A stretch of DNA of 64,000 nucleotides, taken from assembly GCF_018798885.1 (NCBI RefSeq), contig NZ_CP076364.1, positions 62,001 through 126,000 on the forward strand, in the 5' to 3' direction. Shown here piece after piece: positions 42,782 through 51,253 of the stretch (the stretch's first letter is position 1; each line of letters begins with the position of its first letter). Position numbers and translations under genes: made by a program. Origin of the DNA: Gemmobacter fulvus. Its GTDB lineage: Bacteria > Pseudomonadota > Alphaproteobacteria > Rhodobacterales > Rhodobacteraceae. A model generated the notes under the pieces. The model had not been told where the DNA came from. It searched no databases and saw only the letters and a program-made list of their open reading frames with translations.

Positions 42782-43576
42782 TCATGTTGGGGTCAAGGCA
42801 TGGTTTGCGTCCTTCTTTTTTCGGGCTGCTGCGGCTGAACTTGCTTTGAAGCGGAAGCTGTCGTTTCCGGTCTCGAGGATATGGCAGCGGTGGGTGAGGC
42901 GGTCGAGCAAGGCCGTGGTCATTTTGGCATCGCCAAAGACGGTGGCCCATTCGCTGAAGCTGAGATTGGTGGTGATGACGACGCTGGTGCGCTCGTAGAG
43001 CTTACTGAGCAGATGGAACAGCAACGCCCCACCCGAGGCGCTGAACGGCAGATATCCGAGCTCGTCCAGGATCACCAAGTCGAGGCGGGTCAGGCTTTCG
43101 GCGATCTGACCGGCCTTGCCTTTTGCCTTTTCCTGCTCGAGGGCGTTGACCAGTTCGATGGTCGAGAAGAAGCGAACCTTGCGGCGGTGATGCTCAACGG
43201 CCTGTATGCCAATGGCGGTCGCGACATGGGTCTTGCCGGTGCCCGGCCCGCCAATCAGGACGACATTCTGGGCCCCGCCCATGAACTCGCAGCGGTGCAG
43301 CGTCCTGACGGTCGCCTCGTTGATCTCGCTGGCGGCAAAGTCGAAGCCCGAGAGGTCCTTGTAGGCTGGGAAGCGTGCCGCCTTCATATGGTAGGCGATG
43401 GACCGCACCTCGCGTTCGGCCAGTTCGGCCTTCAGCAGTTGCGACAGGATCGGAATGCAGGCTTCAAACGCCGGGGCACCCTGTTCGATGAGATCCTCTA
43501 CGGCTTGGGCCATGCCATACATCTTCAGGCTGCGGAGCATGATGACGATAGCGCCGGCGGCGGGGTCATGACGCAT
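42782..43576 (-). CDS. istB: IS21-family helper ATPase IstB
   Basis: 264 aa from ATG 43576, overlapping istA by 11 bp. It has the AAA+ core with Walker [18 protein letters not shown] and Walker [10 protein letters not shown], then [20 protein letters not shown]. IstB remodels the transpososome and helps choose the target. Length is normal. An upstream in-frame ATG would add 22 residues and is less likely. Confidence 0.92.
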   Translation of the reverse strand: MRHDPAAGAIVIMLRSLKMYGMAQAVEDLIEQGAPAFEACIPILSQLLKAELAEREVRSIAYHMKAARFPAYKDLSGFDFAASEINEATVRTLHRCEFMGGAQNVVLIGGPGTGKTHVATAIGIQAVEHHRRKVRFFSTIELVNALEQEKAKGKAGQIAESLTRLDLVILDELGYLPFSASGGALLFHLLSKLYERTSVVITTNLSFSEWATVFGDAKMTTALLDRLTHRCHILETGNDSFRFKASSAAAARKKKDANHALTPT

Positions 43577-45110
43577 GGCGGCCTCCCGCGACGATCTGGC
43601 TGCGCAGTGCGTCATAGCGTTCGACATTAGCTTTGGGTTCACGCCGCAGAATTAGCGCTTGCGGGGTATCCAGCGGCGGACCACCGATCACCTTGCCGTC
43701 GACCAAGCGGTGCAGCAGGTTCAGCACATGGGTCTTGGTCGGCACGCCCTCGGCCAGCGCCAGTTCCACGGCGGTCAGCACGGCCTGTTCGTCGTGCTGC
43801 ACGACAAGCGCGAGGATGTCCACCATCTCTCGGTCACCGCCGGGTTTGCGCAGCATCTGATCCTGCAACTGTCTGAAGGCAGGTGGTAATTCCAGGAATG
43901 GCGCACCATTCCGAAGAGCCCCGGGCTTCCTTTGCACGACCGCCAGATAGTGCCGCCAGTCATAGATCGTCTTCGGGGGCAGCTTGTGGCTGCGCTCGAT
44001 CACCCGGGCGTGTTGGCACAGGATGTTACCCTCCGCCGCCACGACCAGCCGGTCAGGATAGACCCGCAGACTGACGGGCCGGTTCGCGAATGATGCCGGA
44101 ACGCTGTAGCGATTGCGCTCGAAGCTGATCAGGCAGGTGGGTGAGACGCGCTTGCTGATCTCGATGAAGCCGTCAAATGCCACTGGCAGCGGCATCAGCG
44201 CGGCTTTCTCGTCAGCCCAGACATCCGCGATCGTGCCGGGCAATGTGCCATGGGCGGTCTCGTGCCATAGCGCGATGCAGCGCTCCTCCAGCCAAGCGTT
44301 CAGCGCGGCAAGATCAGGAAAGGTTGGCATGCCTTGCAGCATTTGATGGCGGGAGTCGCGGACGTTCTTCTCGACCTGTCCCTTCTCCCACCCTGCCGCT
44401 GGATTGCAGAACTCCGGCTCAAAGACATAGTGGTTCGCCATCGCCAAGAAGCGGATGTTGACATCGCGGGCCTTTCCGCGGCCCACACGATCCACCGCCG
44501 TCTTCATATTGTCGTAGATGCCGCGTTCCGGCACGCCGCCGAAGACCCGGAATGCGTGCCAATGAGCGTCGAACAGCATCTCATGGGTCTGCAAGGGGTA
44601 GGCCCGCAAGAGAAAGGCACGGCTGTGCGACAGCTTGATATGGGCGACCTGAAGCTTCGTGCGCTCACCGCCGACAACCGCGAAGTCCTCGCTCCAATCG
44701 AACTGGAACGCTTCGCCAGGGCGGAAAGTCAGCGGGACGAAGGTGCCGCGCCCCGTCGTTTGCTGCTCGCGTTGTCGATCAGCCCGCCAGTCCCGGGCGA
44801 AGGCCGCAACCCGGTTGTAGGAGCCGGTGAACCCGAGCGTCACCAGATCGGCGTGCATCTTCTTCAGGGTCTGCCGCTCTTTGCGTGGCTTCCCGGCATT
44901 GGTCTTCAGCCAGCCCGCCAGCTTCTCGGCAAAAGGGTCAAGCTTGCTCGGCCGCTCCGGCGTCGCGAACTTCGGCTCTACTGTGTCCGCAGCAAGATGC
45001 TTGGTCACAGTATTGCGTGACAAACCTGTGCGCCGCGCGATCTCGCGGATCGACAGCTTCTGTCGCAAGTGCATACGGCGAATGATGTTCAAAAGTCCCA
45101 TGTGGATCAC
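43566..45110 (-). CDS. istA: IS21-family transposase IstA
   Basis: 514 aa. The N-terminal HTH reads [20 protein letters not shown]. The DDE integrase core follows, starting [20 protein letters not shown] and including the segment [20 protein letters not shown]; the C-terminal beta-barrel region lies after [20 protein letters not shown]. It cuts and joins the element ends. No break was seen. Confidence 0.92.
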   Translation of the reverse strand: MIHMGLLNIIRRMHLRQKLSIREIARRTGLSRNTVTKHLAADTVEPKFATPERPSKLDPFAEKLAGWLKTNAGKPRKERQTLKKMHADLVTLGFTGSYNRVAAFARDWRADRQREQQTTGRGTFVPLTFRPGEAFQFDWSEDFAVVGGERTKLQVAHIKLSHSRAFLLRAYPLQTHEMLFDAHWHAFRVFGGVPERGIYDNMKTAVDRVGRGKARDVNIRFLAMANHYVFEPEFCNPAAGWEKGQVEKNVRDSRHQMLQGMPTFPDLAALNAWLEERCIALWHETAHGTLPGTIADVWADEKAALMPLPVAFDGFIEISKRVSPTCLISFERNRYSVPASFANRPVSLRVYPDRLVVAAEGNILCQHARVIERSHKLPPKTIYDWRHYLAVVQRKPGALRNGAPFLELPPAFRQLQDQMLRKPGGDREMVDILALVVQHDEQAVLTAVELALAEGVPTKTHVLNLLHRLVDGKVIGGPPLDTPQALILRREPKANVERYDALRSQIVAGGRHAS

Positions 45111-45213
45111 TCCGTTGCCCCCGCCGCTCGCCGCTTCGAGGGAAGGTTCACATGGCTCAGTTCTCAGTGGAAATTACGCGCCTACCCGGCTCAGTTCTGG
45201 GTGGAAATCAACA

Positions 45214-45222
45214 GCTTTGCGC
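45214..45222 (+). repeat. Right target duplication of the IS21-family element
   Basis: GCTTTGCGC, the same 9 bp as 42701-42709; the antirestriction frame continues directly after it. Confidence 0.85.
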
Positions 45223-45274
45223 CTTCGCCGGGGACCATCCCGAGGCGGGCAAGATCTTCAAAGCCATCGACTGA
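45223..45274 (+). pseudogene. KlcA/ArdB-type gene, 3' end
   Basis: The last 17 codons of the interrupted antirestriction gene, ending TGA at 45272-45274. Confidence 0.8.
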
Positions 45275-45322
45275 GAGGACCCATCATGTCCTGCCCCCCC
45301 GCACGACGGGGCGGGGCATGGC

Positions 45323-46240
45323 TCAGCCGAGGAGCTTCAACAACGCGTCGCGTTGCGCGGTATGTTTTCCGGAGTTGTCGCGCTTCAACTTGTTCAGGTT
45401 GAGGAGTTTCCACTTCACGGCCGGTAGGTCAGCAGCTTGCGACCGGTCGATCGCCGCAAAGTCAGGCGCTCCGTCCTGCAGTGTCAGGAGGAACTTCCTG
45501 GCCTTGTCATCGAGCCTCGATTGCAGATCGGCGACCAGTCTTTTGCGGGTCGCCAAGAGTGTGTCGAGAGGGACGGGTGTCCTGGTCATGCCCTCGAATT
45601 CCCGCGCATAGGGTTGCGCGAGATCAATCAGGTTGGGATCGAGCAGCTCATGCGCCGGGCGCGGGGAGCTGGCAACATAGATCAGGAAAGTAAGGAACAG
45701 GTCCTGCGTCAGGCCTTCGTTTTCGTAAAGAAGCGTGACGTCGTAGAGATCCCGGGGGTGCTGCCTGTCCAAGGCGGCGTGCAGCTTTCCAGCGAACAGG
45801 TCCTCGAACGAGACGATCTGCATTTCGGCATAGCCGTAGGCATCCTCGACGGCGGCCGAGACGGCCCGAGTCTCCGGGTCGTGGACGACGCCCCGGGTCA
45901 CGGGTGAGGTTTCGATTTTGATCTCGGCATTCCCAAGACGCGCCAAGAGCCGCGTGGCCCCGCCGCCGCCTCCCTGGATGGGCTGAGATTTCGCGCCGCG
46001 GATGCCGGTCTTAATGGCCGCCGCAAGGCGATCCATCGCGGCATTGATCTCGGCCAGGCTCTCGGTGCGTTCCTTGATTGGCAGGTAGGTCAGGTCTATG
46101 TCGACCGACAACCGCGGCAGGTCGCGGTAGAACAAGTTGATCGCCGTACCGCCTTTGAGCGCGAAGACACTTTCGCCCGCGACATGGGAAAGGACGCGTA
46201 CCAGGAGTGCAACCTGGGCTTCATAGGTCTCACGCGCCAC
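45323..46240 (-). CDS. AbiEii-type nucleotidyltransferase toxin
   Basis: 305 aa, DUF1814/AbiEii family. The nucleotidyltransferase signature is complete: LKGGTAINLFYRDLPRLSVD followed by IDLTY (the GG-T and D-x-D elements). Further family motifs are EDLFAGKLHAALDRQHPRDLYD. AbiEii toxins transfer nucleotides to tRNA or similar targets and cause reversible growth arrest, giving phage abortive infection and plasmid stability. It overlaps the antitoxin gene by 11 bp. Confidence 0.92.
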   Translation of the reverse strand: MARETYEAQVALLVRVLSHVAGESVFALKGGTAINLFYRDLPRLSVDIDLTYLPIKERTESLAEINAAMDRLAAAIKTGIRGAKSQPIQGGGGGATRLLARLGNAEIKIETSPVTRGVVHDPETRAVSAAVEDAYGYAEMQIVSFEDLFAGKLHAALDRQHPRDLYDVTLLYENEGLTQDLFLTFLIYVASSPRPAHELLDPNLIDLAQPYAREFEGMTRTPVPLDTLLATRKRLVADLQSRLDDKARKFLLTLQDGAPDFAAIDRSQAADLPAVKWKLLNLNKLKRDNSGKHTAQRDALLKLLG

Positions 46241-47051
46241 TCTCGGCCTCCGGTTTCACGAATTCTTCCGGCACCACGATCCGGTAGTGTGGGTGGATCT
46301 TGCCGCCTTTGATCAGGGCTCGGTCGCCGCTTCCGAGGTCGAAGGCCTGCGGGTCGATCCGCTTGCGCCAAGGATGATTGTGACGGTCGGCGAAGACGAA
46401 GAACAGGCGCTTGACTTTGATCTTGCGGCACGCCTGCAAGAGGTCAGAAAGCAGTCTCGGGCGCAGGTTTGTCAGGCTCTCGAAGACCATGTCGAGCGTG
46501 TGAAAACTTTCATTGTCGGGCAGTTCGTCCATGGCTTCCAAGATCGCGCGCTCCGGCGTCGACATCGTGAGACCCCAATCCCATGGTAGGCCCGTCCTGT
46601 TACCTAGGGTCACGCCGAGCTTCGGATCGGCGAACAAGGACCGGGGGCGGATATTGATCGGGACATCCGTCGGCAGTTTGACCAACCACTTCGGGATACT
46701 GTCGCCATAGACCCAGACCGGGGCGCTTTCCCCGAGGCGCAAGTAGTGGGCATGTCCCTGTTCGCCAAGCGCCGTCGTGCCACCGACGTGCAGATCATGG
46801 CCCATGATGTGCTGCATGGACAGGATGCAGGTCTTCCAGTTGATGCTGTTCGACGGCGGGGTGCTTGGGGTGTTCGGGAGCGGCCGGCGGAAGACACCGC
46901 GGGCGATACGGTCCAGCCAGCCGCGTTTGACATAGTCGCGAAAACTCTCATAGGCGATGCCATGCGAGACGAGCCATGCGGCATCGACCAGATACCCGGC
47001 CGGCACAGCGTCGATCAGCTTCTTCAGGTTTTGTGATCTTACGGCGTCCAT
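46230..47051 (-). CDS. AbiEi-type antitoxin
   Basis: 273 aa. The N-terminal winged-helix domain reads KKLIDAVPAGYLVDAAWLVS, then ESFRDYVKRGWLDRIARGVF. The rest is the AbiEi C-terminal region. It is the first gene of the pair, represses its own promoter through inverted repeats and counters the toxin without stable complex formation (type IV). Candidate operator repeats lie just upstream. Confidence 0.9.
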   Translation of the reverse strand: MDAVRSQNLKKLIDAVPAGYLVDAAWLVSHGIAYESFRDYVKRGWLDRIARGVFRRPLPNTPSTPPSNSINWKTCILSMQHIMGHDLHVGGTTALGEQGHAHYLRLGESAPVWVYGDSIPKWLVKLPTDVPINIRPRSLFADPKLGVTLGNRTGLPWDWGLTMSTPERAILEAMDELPDNESFHTLDMVFESLTNLRPRLLSDLLQACRKIKVKRLFFVFADRHNHPWRKRIDPQAFDLGSGDRALIKGGKIHPHYRIVVPEEFVKPEAESGA

Positions 47052-47057
47052 GACACC

Positions 47058-47098
47058 TAAAGTGACATGTTTCTAAAGAGAGTGCCACTGGTTACTTT
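47058..47098. promoter_or_regulatory. Probable AbiEi operator (inverted repeats)
   Basis: AAAGTGACATG near 47059 and, inverted, CACTGGTTACTTT near 47085 form imperfect arms (AAAGT-G/A-AC). They lie directly upstream of the antitoxin ATG, where AbiEi proteins bind. Confidence 0.5.
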
Positions 47099-47225
47099 GG
47101 AGGAAGACGGTTTTCAGCGTTATAGACGCTCCAAACTGCAGATCGTCAAAGAGCTTGGTGAGCGGCTTCAAACAGAGGGAGATCCGACGAAGCATGGTAT
47201 CATGATGGCCGCCGTGCTGCTGTGA
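47067..47225 (+). CDS. Possible 52-aa ORF divergent from AbiEi
   Basis: MFLKRVPLVTLEEDGFQRYR, RSKLQIVKELGERLQTEGDP, TKHGIMMAAVLL. It lacks a clear ribosome site, and its ATG lies inside the AbiEi operator region. It may be a remnant of a larger gene or a chance frame; no family recognised. Confidence 0.25.
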   Translation: MFLKRVPLVTLEEDGFQRYRRSKLQIVKELGERLQTEGDPTKHGIMMAAVLL

Positions 47226-47380
47226 TTGCCGACTGTCGGTTCGGGCGCCTCCCGGCGTGCCGCCGGGACCGGGCCTTGGTCCTGCGGGGGCTGTTGAAGA
47301 AGTCCGATGTCTCTGATTCTGTTGGCTGAATGTAAGCCGACGGGCTTGTCATGTGCCTTGATCCAGACATTCATCCTCAT
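47168..47380 (-). pseudogene. Possible remnant of a hipA-like gene
   Basis: The start codon overlaps the stop of the HipB-like gene by 4 bp (ATGA), as in real hipBA operons. The product opens MRMNVWIKAHDKPVGL, like the first strand of HipA kinases, then turns into sequence without the fold and stops after 70 codons. The kinase body is missing. I infer a deleted toxin with the antitoxin left behind. Confidence 0.4.
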
Positions 47381-47625
47381 GCCCGCGGCTCCGCCAGCAG
47401 GTCGATGCCGAGCGCGCTGCACAGGCGCAGATAGGTGTCGAGTGTCGCCTTGGCGGTGCCGCGCTCGATCTTCGACAGGTTGCTCTGATCGACCCCAGCG
47501 CTGCTCGCGAGGTCGCCCTGCTTGATGGCGAGCGCTTCACGCCGGGTGCGCATGAGGTTGCCGAGTTCTGTCGCGCTGTGGATCTGCAGCTCTGGCCAAA
47601 GGTTTTGGTTATTTCGCCAAAACAT
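47377..47625 (-). CDS. XRE/HipB-like transcriptional regulator
   Basis: About 82 aa from ATG 47625; other starts (47670, or a CTG near 47590) are possible. The HTH is MRTRREALAIKQGDLASSAG then VDQSNLSKIERGTAKATLDT, ending LGIDLLAEPRA, as in HipB-type antitoxins. Three matching operators lie around its start and upstream, spaced exactly 50 bp apart. The first overlaps the first codons of this start, which may mean that translation begins further downstream. Confidence 0.78.
   Translation of the reverse strand: MFWRNNQNLWPELQIHSATELGNLMRTRREALAIKQGDLASSAGVDQSNLSKIERGTAKATLDTYLRLCSALGIDLLAEPRA
47603..47622. promoter_or_regulatory. HipB-type operator 1
   Basis: TTTTGG-TTATTTCG-CCAAAA, 6-bp perfect arms around an 8-bp spacer; centre at 47612.5. 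Confidence 0.75.
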
Positions 47626-47651
47626 AGTGGGCAGGGACGTTCCAGGCAACA

Positions 47652-47673
47652 AATTTGGCCGATCAGCCAAATT
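47652..47673. promoter_or_regulatory. HipB-type operator 2
   Basis: AATTTGG-CCGATCAG-CCAAATT, 7-bp perfect arms, same 8-bp spacer; centre at 47662.5, 50 bp from operator 1. Confidence 0.78.
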
Positions 47674-47701
47674 CGCATCTCAGACGGCGAAGGTTCGCAC
47701 C

Positions 47702-47722
47702 ATTTTGGTTATCAAGCCAAAT
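47702..47722. promoter_or_regulatory. HipB-type operator 3
   Basis: ATTTTGG-TTATCAAG-CCAAAT, same form; centre at 47712.5, again 50 bp from the previous one. Spacer begins TTAT as in operator 1. Confidence 0.75.
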
Positions 47723-47863
47723 CAAGCAGACGGGCGCGCTTGAGCGGATGCGCCTCGCGTTATCATTCTTTTTGACGATTGCGCGCCAAAAGCGCGACAG
47801 ATTCCGCGCCATTTGCGCGCCATCAGAACCGAGTGATCTTGGTGATGACGGCTAAAAGGGCAT

Positions 47864-48523
47864 TCAGATACCGGAGCGCCCCTCAAGGCCAGCCTGCGCA
47901 TCACCATCTGATCCGGGAACGCGCATCTCGAACACGTTGTCGATCACCGTATAGTCGAAATACCCCAACCGTGCGATGGGTCGGATCGCGGGGACGTCAA
48001 GTCGGCCGTCCTGTCGAATGACACGGTCGTCGATGTGGATTTTTTCCACGCGCGCAAACACGATGTCGATTGTTCCGACAGGCGAGTTTCCTTTGATGCG
48101 GTGGGTGGACAGGTAGCGACACTCGAACTTGACCGGGCTTTCACGCACCATCGGAATCGGAGCGTTGTCGGCATAGTCGCGCGTGACGGTCAGATGATCG
48201 AATTCGGTTTCACCGGGCGGCAAGGCCATTGCGCTGAGATTGACCTGCTCGCGCAGATCCCATGTGGCCATGTTCCAGACGAACCAACCGGCAGTCTCGG
48301 CGTTGATGACCGTGTCCTTGCGCCGCCCATCCGGGTATTGATTGGCGGAGAACATCACCATGGGCGGGTCGAAGGACAGGTTCTGCCATTGGCTGTAGGG
48401 GGCGATGTTCTCGACTCCCGTGGGGCCGACCGAAGACAGCCACCCGATCGGCCGGGGGATCGTGCAACTCTTGAAAGGGGAAAAAGGCAACGGGCTCGGT
48501 TCGAGATGGGGGGCATATTTCAT
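47864..48523 (-). CDS. Flavin reductase family protein (FMN-binding split barrel)
   Basis: 219 aa. The N-terminal pattern SCTIPRPIGWLSSVGPTGVE, NIAPYSQWQNLSFDPPMVMF and KDTVINAETAGWFVWNMAT is that of the DIM6/NTAB flavin reductase-like family. It binds FMN and likely reduces flavin with NAD(P)H, or serves a dedicated monooxygenase. It is divergent from a GntR-family regulator gene, with a palindromic operator in between, so that regulator probably controls it. The substrate is unknown. Confidence 0.85.
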   Translation of the reverse strand: MKYAPHLEPSPLPFSPFKSCTIPRPIGWLSSVGPTGVENIAPYSQWQNLSFDPPMVMFSANQYPDGRRKDTVINAETAGWFVWNMATWDLREQVNLSAMALPPGETEFDHLTVTRDYADNAPIPMVRESPVKFECRYLSTHRIKGNSPVGTIDIVFARVEKIHIDDRVIRQDGRLDVPAIRPIARLGYFDYTVIDNVFEMRVPGSDGDAQAGLEGRSGI

Positions 48524-48564
48524 GGCTGATTTGTCCTCGGCTGCTGTGCATTAAGTAACATATC

Positions 48565-48578
48565 ACCGATATATCGGT
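48565..48578. promoter_or_regulatory. Palindromic operator between flavin reductase and GntR genes
   Basis: ACCGATATATCGGT, a perfect 14-bp palindrome in the 126-bp divergent gap. Probably the binding site of the GntR-family regulator, controlling both directions. Confidence 0.65.
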
Positions 48579-48649
48579 TGCATGGCAAGTGATTCCTTGC
48601 CAAGACCGCCGTGTCGCAAGAGCGGCTTTCAGTGAGTGCGGGGGGAATC

Positions 48650-49297
48650 ATGGGTAGCCAGTCGGATCAGGCCGTTGCGTTGCTGCAGGACATGATCGAA
48701 CGGGGAGAGCTGAAGCCCGGCTCGATGGTTTCGGAACGCGGGCTTGTGGAAGCGACCGGATTGGGCAGAACGCCGGTGCGTGAAGCGCTTCAGAGGCTCG
48801 CCCTGACCCGGATGCTGCGGATACATGCCAGCAAGGGGATCGAGATCCCGGCTGTGTCGGTCGAGGATCAGCTTAATGGGCTCGAAGTCCGCCGCGTGAT
48901 GGAACGCCTGTCCGTGCTGCTGGCCTGCCAGCGCGCGACATCGAAAGACACCGGCGAGCTGGCCCAATTGCGGGCAACTTTGGCTGACGCGTTCGATCTG
49001 CGCGGCTATGCCGAAACCGTGCGGCAGACCCACGCAGTCATCATTCGCGCAACAGGCAACCCTTATCTCGAAGCCGCACTGACCCCACTGCAAAGCCTGT
49101 CACGCAGATTCTGGTTTCTGCATGTGCAGGACGAGACCAAGGAAATCACTGCGGGAAAGGCGCTGCACACAGCCATCCTGTCAGGCGTCATGGAGCGCGA
49201 TGCCGATGCTGCTTGTGCCGCATCACTGGCGCTGAACGACTATCTTGTGCGCTTCGCACTTGCGACAGTGTCAGAACGGGCAAGACCTGCGTCCTGA
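48650..49297 (+). CDS. GntR-family transcriptional regulator (FadR/FCD type)
   Basis: 215 aa from ATG 48650 (GGGGGAA just upstream); a GTG at 48611 is possible. The N-terminal winged helix reads LLQDMIERGELKPGSMVSER, then GLGRTPVREALQRLALTRML. The C-terminal FCD ligand-binding domain includes LEVRRVMERLSVLLACQRAT and a metal/ligand-type His segment (TVRQTHAVIIRATGNPYLEA). It probably represses itself and the flavin reductase gene in response to a small acid. Confidence 0.9.
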   Translation: MGSQSDQAVALLQDMIERGELKPGSMVSERGLVEATGLGRTPVREALQRLALTRMLRIHASKGIEIPAVSVEDQLNGLEVRRVMERLSVLLACQRATSKDTGELAQLRATLADAFDLRGYAETVRQTHAVIIRATGNPYLEAALTPLQSLSRRFWFLHVQDETKEITAGKALHTAILSGVMERDADAACAASLALNDYLVRFALATVSERARPAS

Positions 49298-49360
49298 CTG
49301 CCGGGCGTTCCCACGACAAACGCCCCCCTCTCTCCATCACTTTTCTACACCGGACAGGGA

Positions 49361-49570
49361 GTGGAGGGTTCAGACGGCCCCGACCCGACCCGGCAACCGC
49401 CCACCGAGGACGCGGAAGAGGTCGTGACCGAGGCGCTGCGCGATCTGGCCCGCTGGCTCTACCGCCAGCTTGAGGCCGAATATGACCACCTCACCTCGGA
49501 CGAGGCCATCGAGGAAGGGATCATCGTCAACGAGTACACCTTCACGGAAGGCGGACGGCGCTTCGGGTGA
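49361..49570 (+). CDS. Small acidic plasmid protein, probably missing its N-terminus
   Basis: 69 codons from a GTG: …EALRDLARWLYRQLEAEYDH, LTSDEAIEEGIIVNEYTFTE and GGRRFG. The same frame continues upstream without a stop for a few codons (LFYTGQG) but finds no ATG before the end of the GntR gene. The gene was likely cut when the regulator/flavin reductase segment arrived. It is strongly acidic and helical; no function known. Confidence 0.5.
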   Translation: MEGSDGPDPTRQPPTEDAEEVVTEALRDLARWLYRQLEAEYDHLTSDEAIEEGIIVNEYTFTEGGRRFG

Positions 49571-49624
49571 TGATCAATGACGACGCGCAGTTCATTTGAT
49601 CTTTACAATAGGGTCATATGAACT

Positions 49625-50038
49625 ATGTTGAGGGCGATGGAGGACGACATGCACGTCGCAGAGAAAATCCGGGAACCTGCACAGGTCAACGCCGTCGCGT
49701 TGAAGGCCTATGCGCGCGTGGCCGATGCCTGGGGCCTCAACCTGAACGAAGCGGCTGGCCTTGCCGACATGACGGTGAGCACGTGGAAGCGTGCCAAGAA
49801 GCCGGACTTTGCGGGAGAACTGACCAAGGATCAACTGCTGCGACTCAGTGCGGTGATCGGCATCTACAAGTCGCTCGAACTCTACTTCTCTGAGCCGCTC
49901 GCGCGAAGCTGGTTCACCCGACCGAACACAGGGCCGCTGTTTGGGGGTAGCCGTCCGGTTGACATCGCCATCGACGGTGGCTTGCCGCAGATCCTCGCAG
50001 TGCGGACCTATCTCGATGCCCTTCGTGGTGGGGCATGA
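49625..50038 (+). CDS. Xre/MbcA/ParS-type antitoxin
   Basis: About 137 aa (alternative ATG 49637). It has the antitoxin HTH (LKAYARVADAWGLNLNEAAG, LADMTVSTWKRAKKP) and the C-terminal MbcA/ParS-type toxin-binding domain (ARSWFTRPNTGPLFGGSRPV then VRTYLDAL). It neutralises the RES-domain toxin encoded next, with a 4-bp overlap. Imperfect arms GTTCAT/ATGAAC (49590 and 49618) upstream may be its operator. Confidence 0.88.
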   Translation: MLRAMEDDMHVAEKIREPAQVNAVALKAYARVADAWGLNLNEAAGLADMTVSTWKRAKKPDFAGELTKDQLLRLSAVIGIYKSLELYFSEPLARSWFTRPNTGPLFGGSRPVDIAIDGGLPQILAVRTYLDALRGGA

Positions 50039-50736
50039 AGCAGACCGAGATTTCTGATCGCGGTCTCGTTCGCCTCCTGCCCGCCACCTACCACAAACCG
50101 CCATCGCTGCGCGGTCTCGTCGATAGCGATGACGAGATGGCGATCTTGGCAGAGATCGAGGGGCTGACCAGTGGCCGTCTTCTGGCCGAACGCGGGCGCA
50201 ACCCGCATCTGGACCCGCGCGAGCTTGCCTGGCAGCGACGCAGCCGCGATCTGCGCATCTACGGCGACAGCCATGTCAATGCAGCCTTCACCTATACCCG
50301 CGCAGGAGGGAACCGCTTCAACATCGAGGAGCGCGGAGCTTGGTATTGCGCATGGGAAGTGATGGTGTCCGTCAGCGAAGTGGCCTGGCACCGCACGCGC
50401 GAACTTAGCTTTACGGGCAGCTTCCATGACAGCGCCCGCTATGTGGAACTGCTGGCGGATTTCATCGGGATCTTCGATGATCTGACCGATGAGCGGGAAC
50501 ATCCGGCGCTGCATCCCGATCCGGCCGTTGGATATCCTGAGGGGCAAAACCTAGCCCAACATCTGCGCCGATCGGGATCCCGCGGTCTGATTTACCCATC
50601 AGTCCGGGCGCCTGCTCCTGGCGGGAATTGTCTGGTCTGCTTCGAGCCGCACGCCATTCAGAACGTCCGACCGGGCGCATCCTGGGATCTTGTTTGGGAT
50701 GGGACAGCACACTACTCGATTACGGCTGTCGGCTGA
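50035..50736 (+). CDS. RES-domain toxin
   Basis: 233 aa. The RES fold with its conserved Arg, Glu and Ser is visible: YTRAGGNRFNIEERGAWYCA, VSVSEVAWHRTRELSF and GLIYPSVRAPAPGGNCLVCF. These toxins degrade NAD+ or ADP-ribosylate targets, arresting growth when the antitoxin is lost. Together with the upstream gene it forms a RES-Xre module for plasmid stability or phage defence. Confidence 0.9.
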   Translation: MKQTEISDRGLVRLLPATYHKPPSLRGLVDSDDEMAILAEIEGLTSGRLLAERGRNPHLDPRELAWQRRSRDLRIYGDSHVNAAFTYTRAGGNRFNIEERGAWYCAWEVMVSVSEVAWHRTRELSFTGSFHDSARYVELLADFIGIFDDLTDEREHPALHPDPAVGYPEGQNLAQHLRRSGSRGLIYPSVRAPAPGGNCLVCFEPHAIQNVRPGASWDLVWDGTAHYSITAVG

Positions 50737-50773
50737 CCAGTCAGTGTCCGTGCGCCCTTGGAGGTCCGAAGAA

Positions 50774-50950
50774 ATGAAAGCACCTAGCGACATCAGCCCC
50801 GACATCACAACCTTGAAGCGATGCGACCATCAGGCGTTCTTTGAGGCGTTGGATTCCCCGGGTTCACCGACCGAGGCGCTGCGTGCCGCTTTTCGCAGGC
50901 GAAAGCACCTCCGTGCGGGTAAGCACGATTTCACGCAGTCCGACGAGTGA
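50774..50950 (+). CDS. 58-aa protein after the RES toxin
   Basis: MKAPSDISPDITTLKRCDHQ, AFFEALDSPGSPTEALRAAF, RRRKHLRAGKHDFTQSDE, with GGAGG 9 bases before the ATG. Basic C-terminal half, no membrane segment. Not recognised. It is the last gene before a convergent one at 50957. Confidence 0.5.
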   Translation: MKAPSDISPDITTLKRCDHQAFFEALDSPGSPTEALRAAFRRRKHLRAGKHDFTQSDE

Positions 50951-50956
50951 TGTTCG

Positions 50957-51253
50957 TCACTTGTTCCCGTCGATCCACTTCGACATCAGGCCCTTATCGC
51001 GAAAGCATTCATCCGGGACAGCGCGGCGCTTGATGCGAGCGAGACGCTCGGCAAAGGCGACCTGCTTGGATGATGGCCGGCTGTCGAGCGCGGAGAGGGG
51101 TTTCATCTGCGCCTGCGCGTCGATCCAGGCGCTTAAGGAGCGCCGATCCTGCTGGATCTCCCACGGCAGCAGGGTCTGGTTTCGCAGGGCCAATGACCGC
51201 GCATAGGCGATCTGACGCGGGGTGGTCGGCAGGGCAAAGGTCGTGGCTTCCAT
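50957..51253 (-). CDS. 98-aa protein with an internal duplication
   Basis: Two related units of about 35 residues: TPRQIAYARSLALRNQTLLP with DRRSLSAWID, and SSKQVAFAERLARIKRRAVP with DKGLMSKWID. Both follow K/RQ-x-A-x-A-x-x-LA, a Pro, and a final LS/MS-x-WID. They probably fold as two small helical hairpins, similar to repeats that bind nucleic acid or proteins. Function unknown. It is the only leftward gene between the RES module and the helicase. Confidence 0.65.
   Translation of the reverse strand: MEATTFALPTTPRQIAYARSLALRNQTLLPWEIQQDRRSLSAWIDAQAQMKPLSALDSRPSSKQVAFAERLARIKRRAVPDECFRDKGLMSKWIDGNK

Larger units (their letters stand above)
42710..45213 (-). mobile_element. IS21-family insertion sequence
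   Basis: 2504 bp, with 30-bp perfect terminal inverted repeats (42710-42739 and 45184-45213, starting TGTTGATTTCCACCC). It is flanked by a 9-bp direct repeat. Each end also has a second, imperfect inner copy of the repeat (near 42742-42763 and 45151-45172), as expected for IS21 multiple terminal repeats. istA and istB are intact, so the element is potentially active. Confidence 0.92.
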
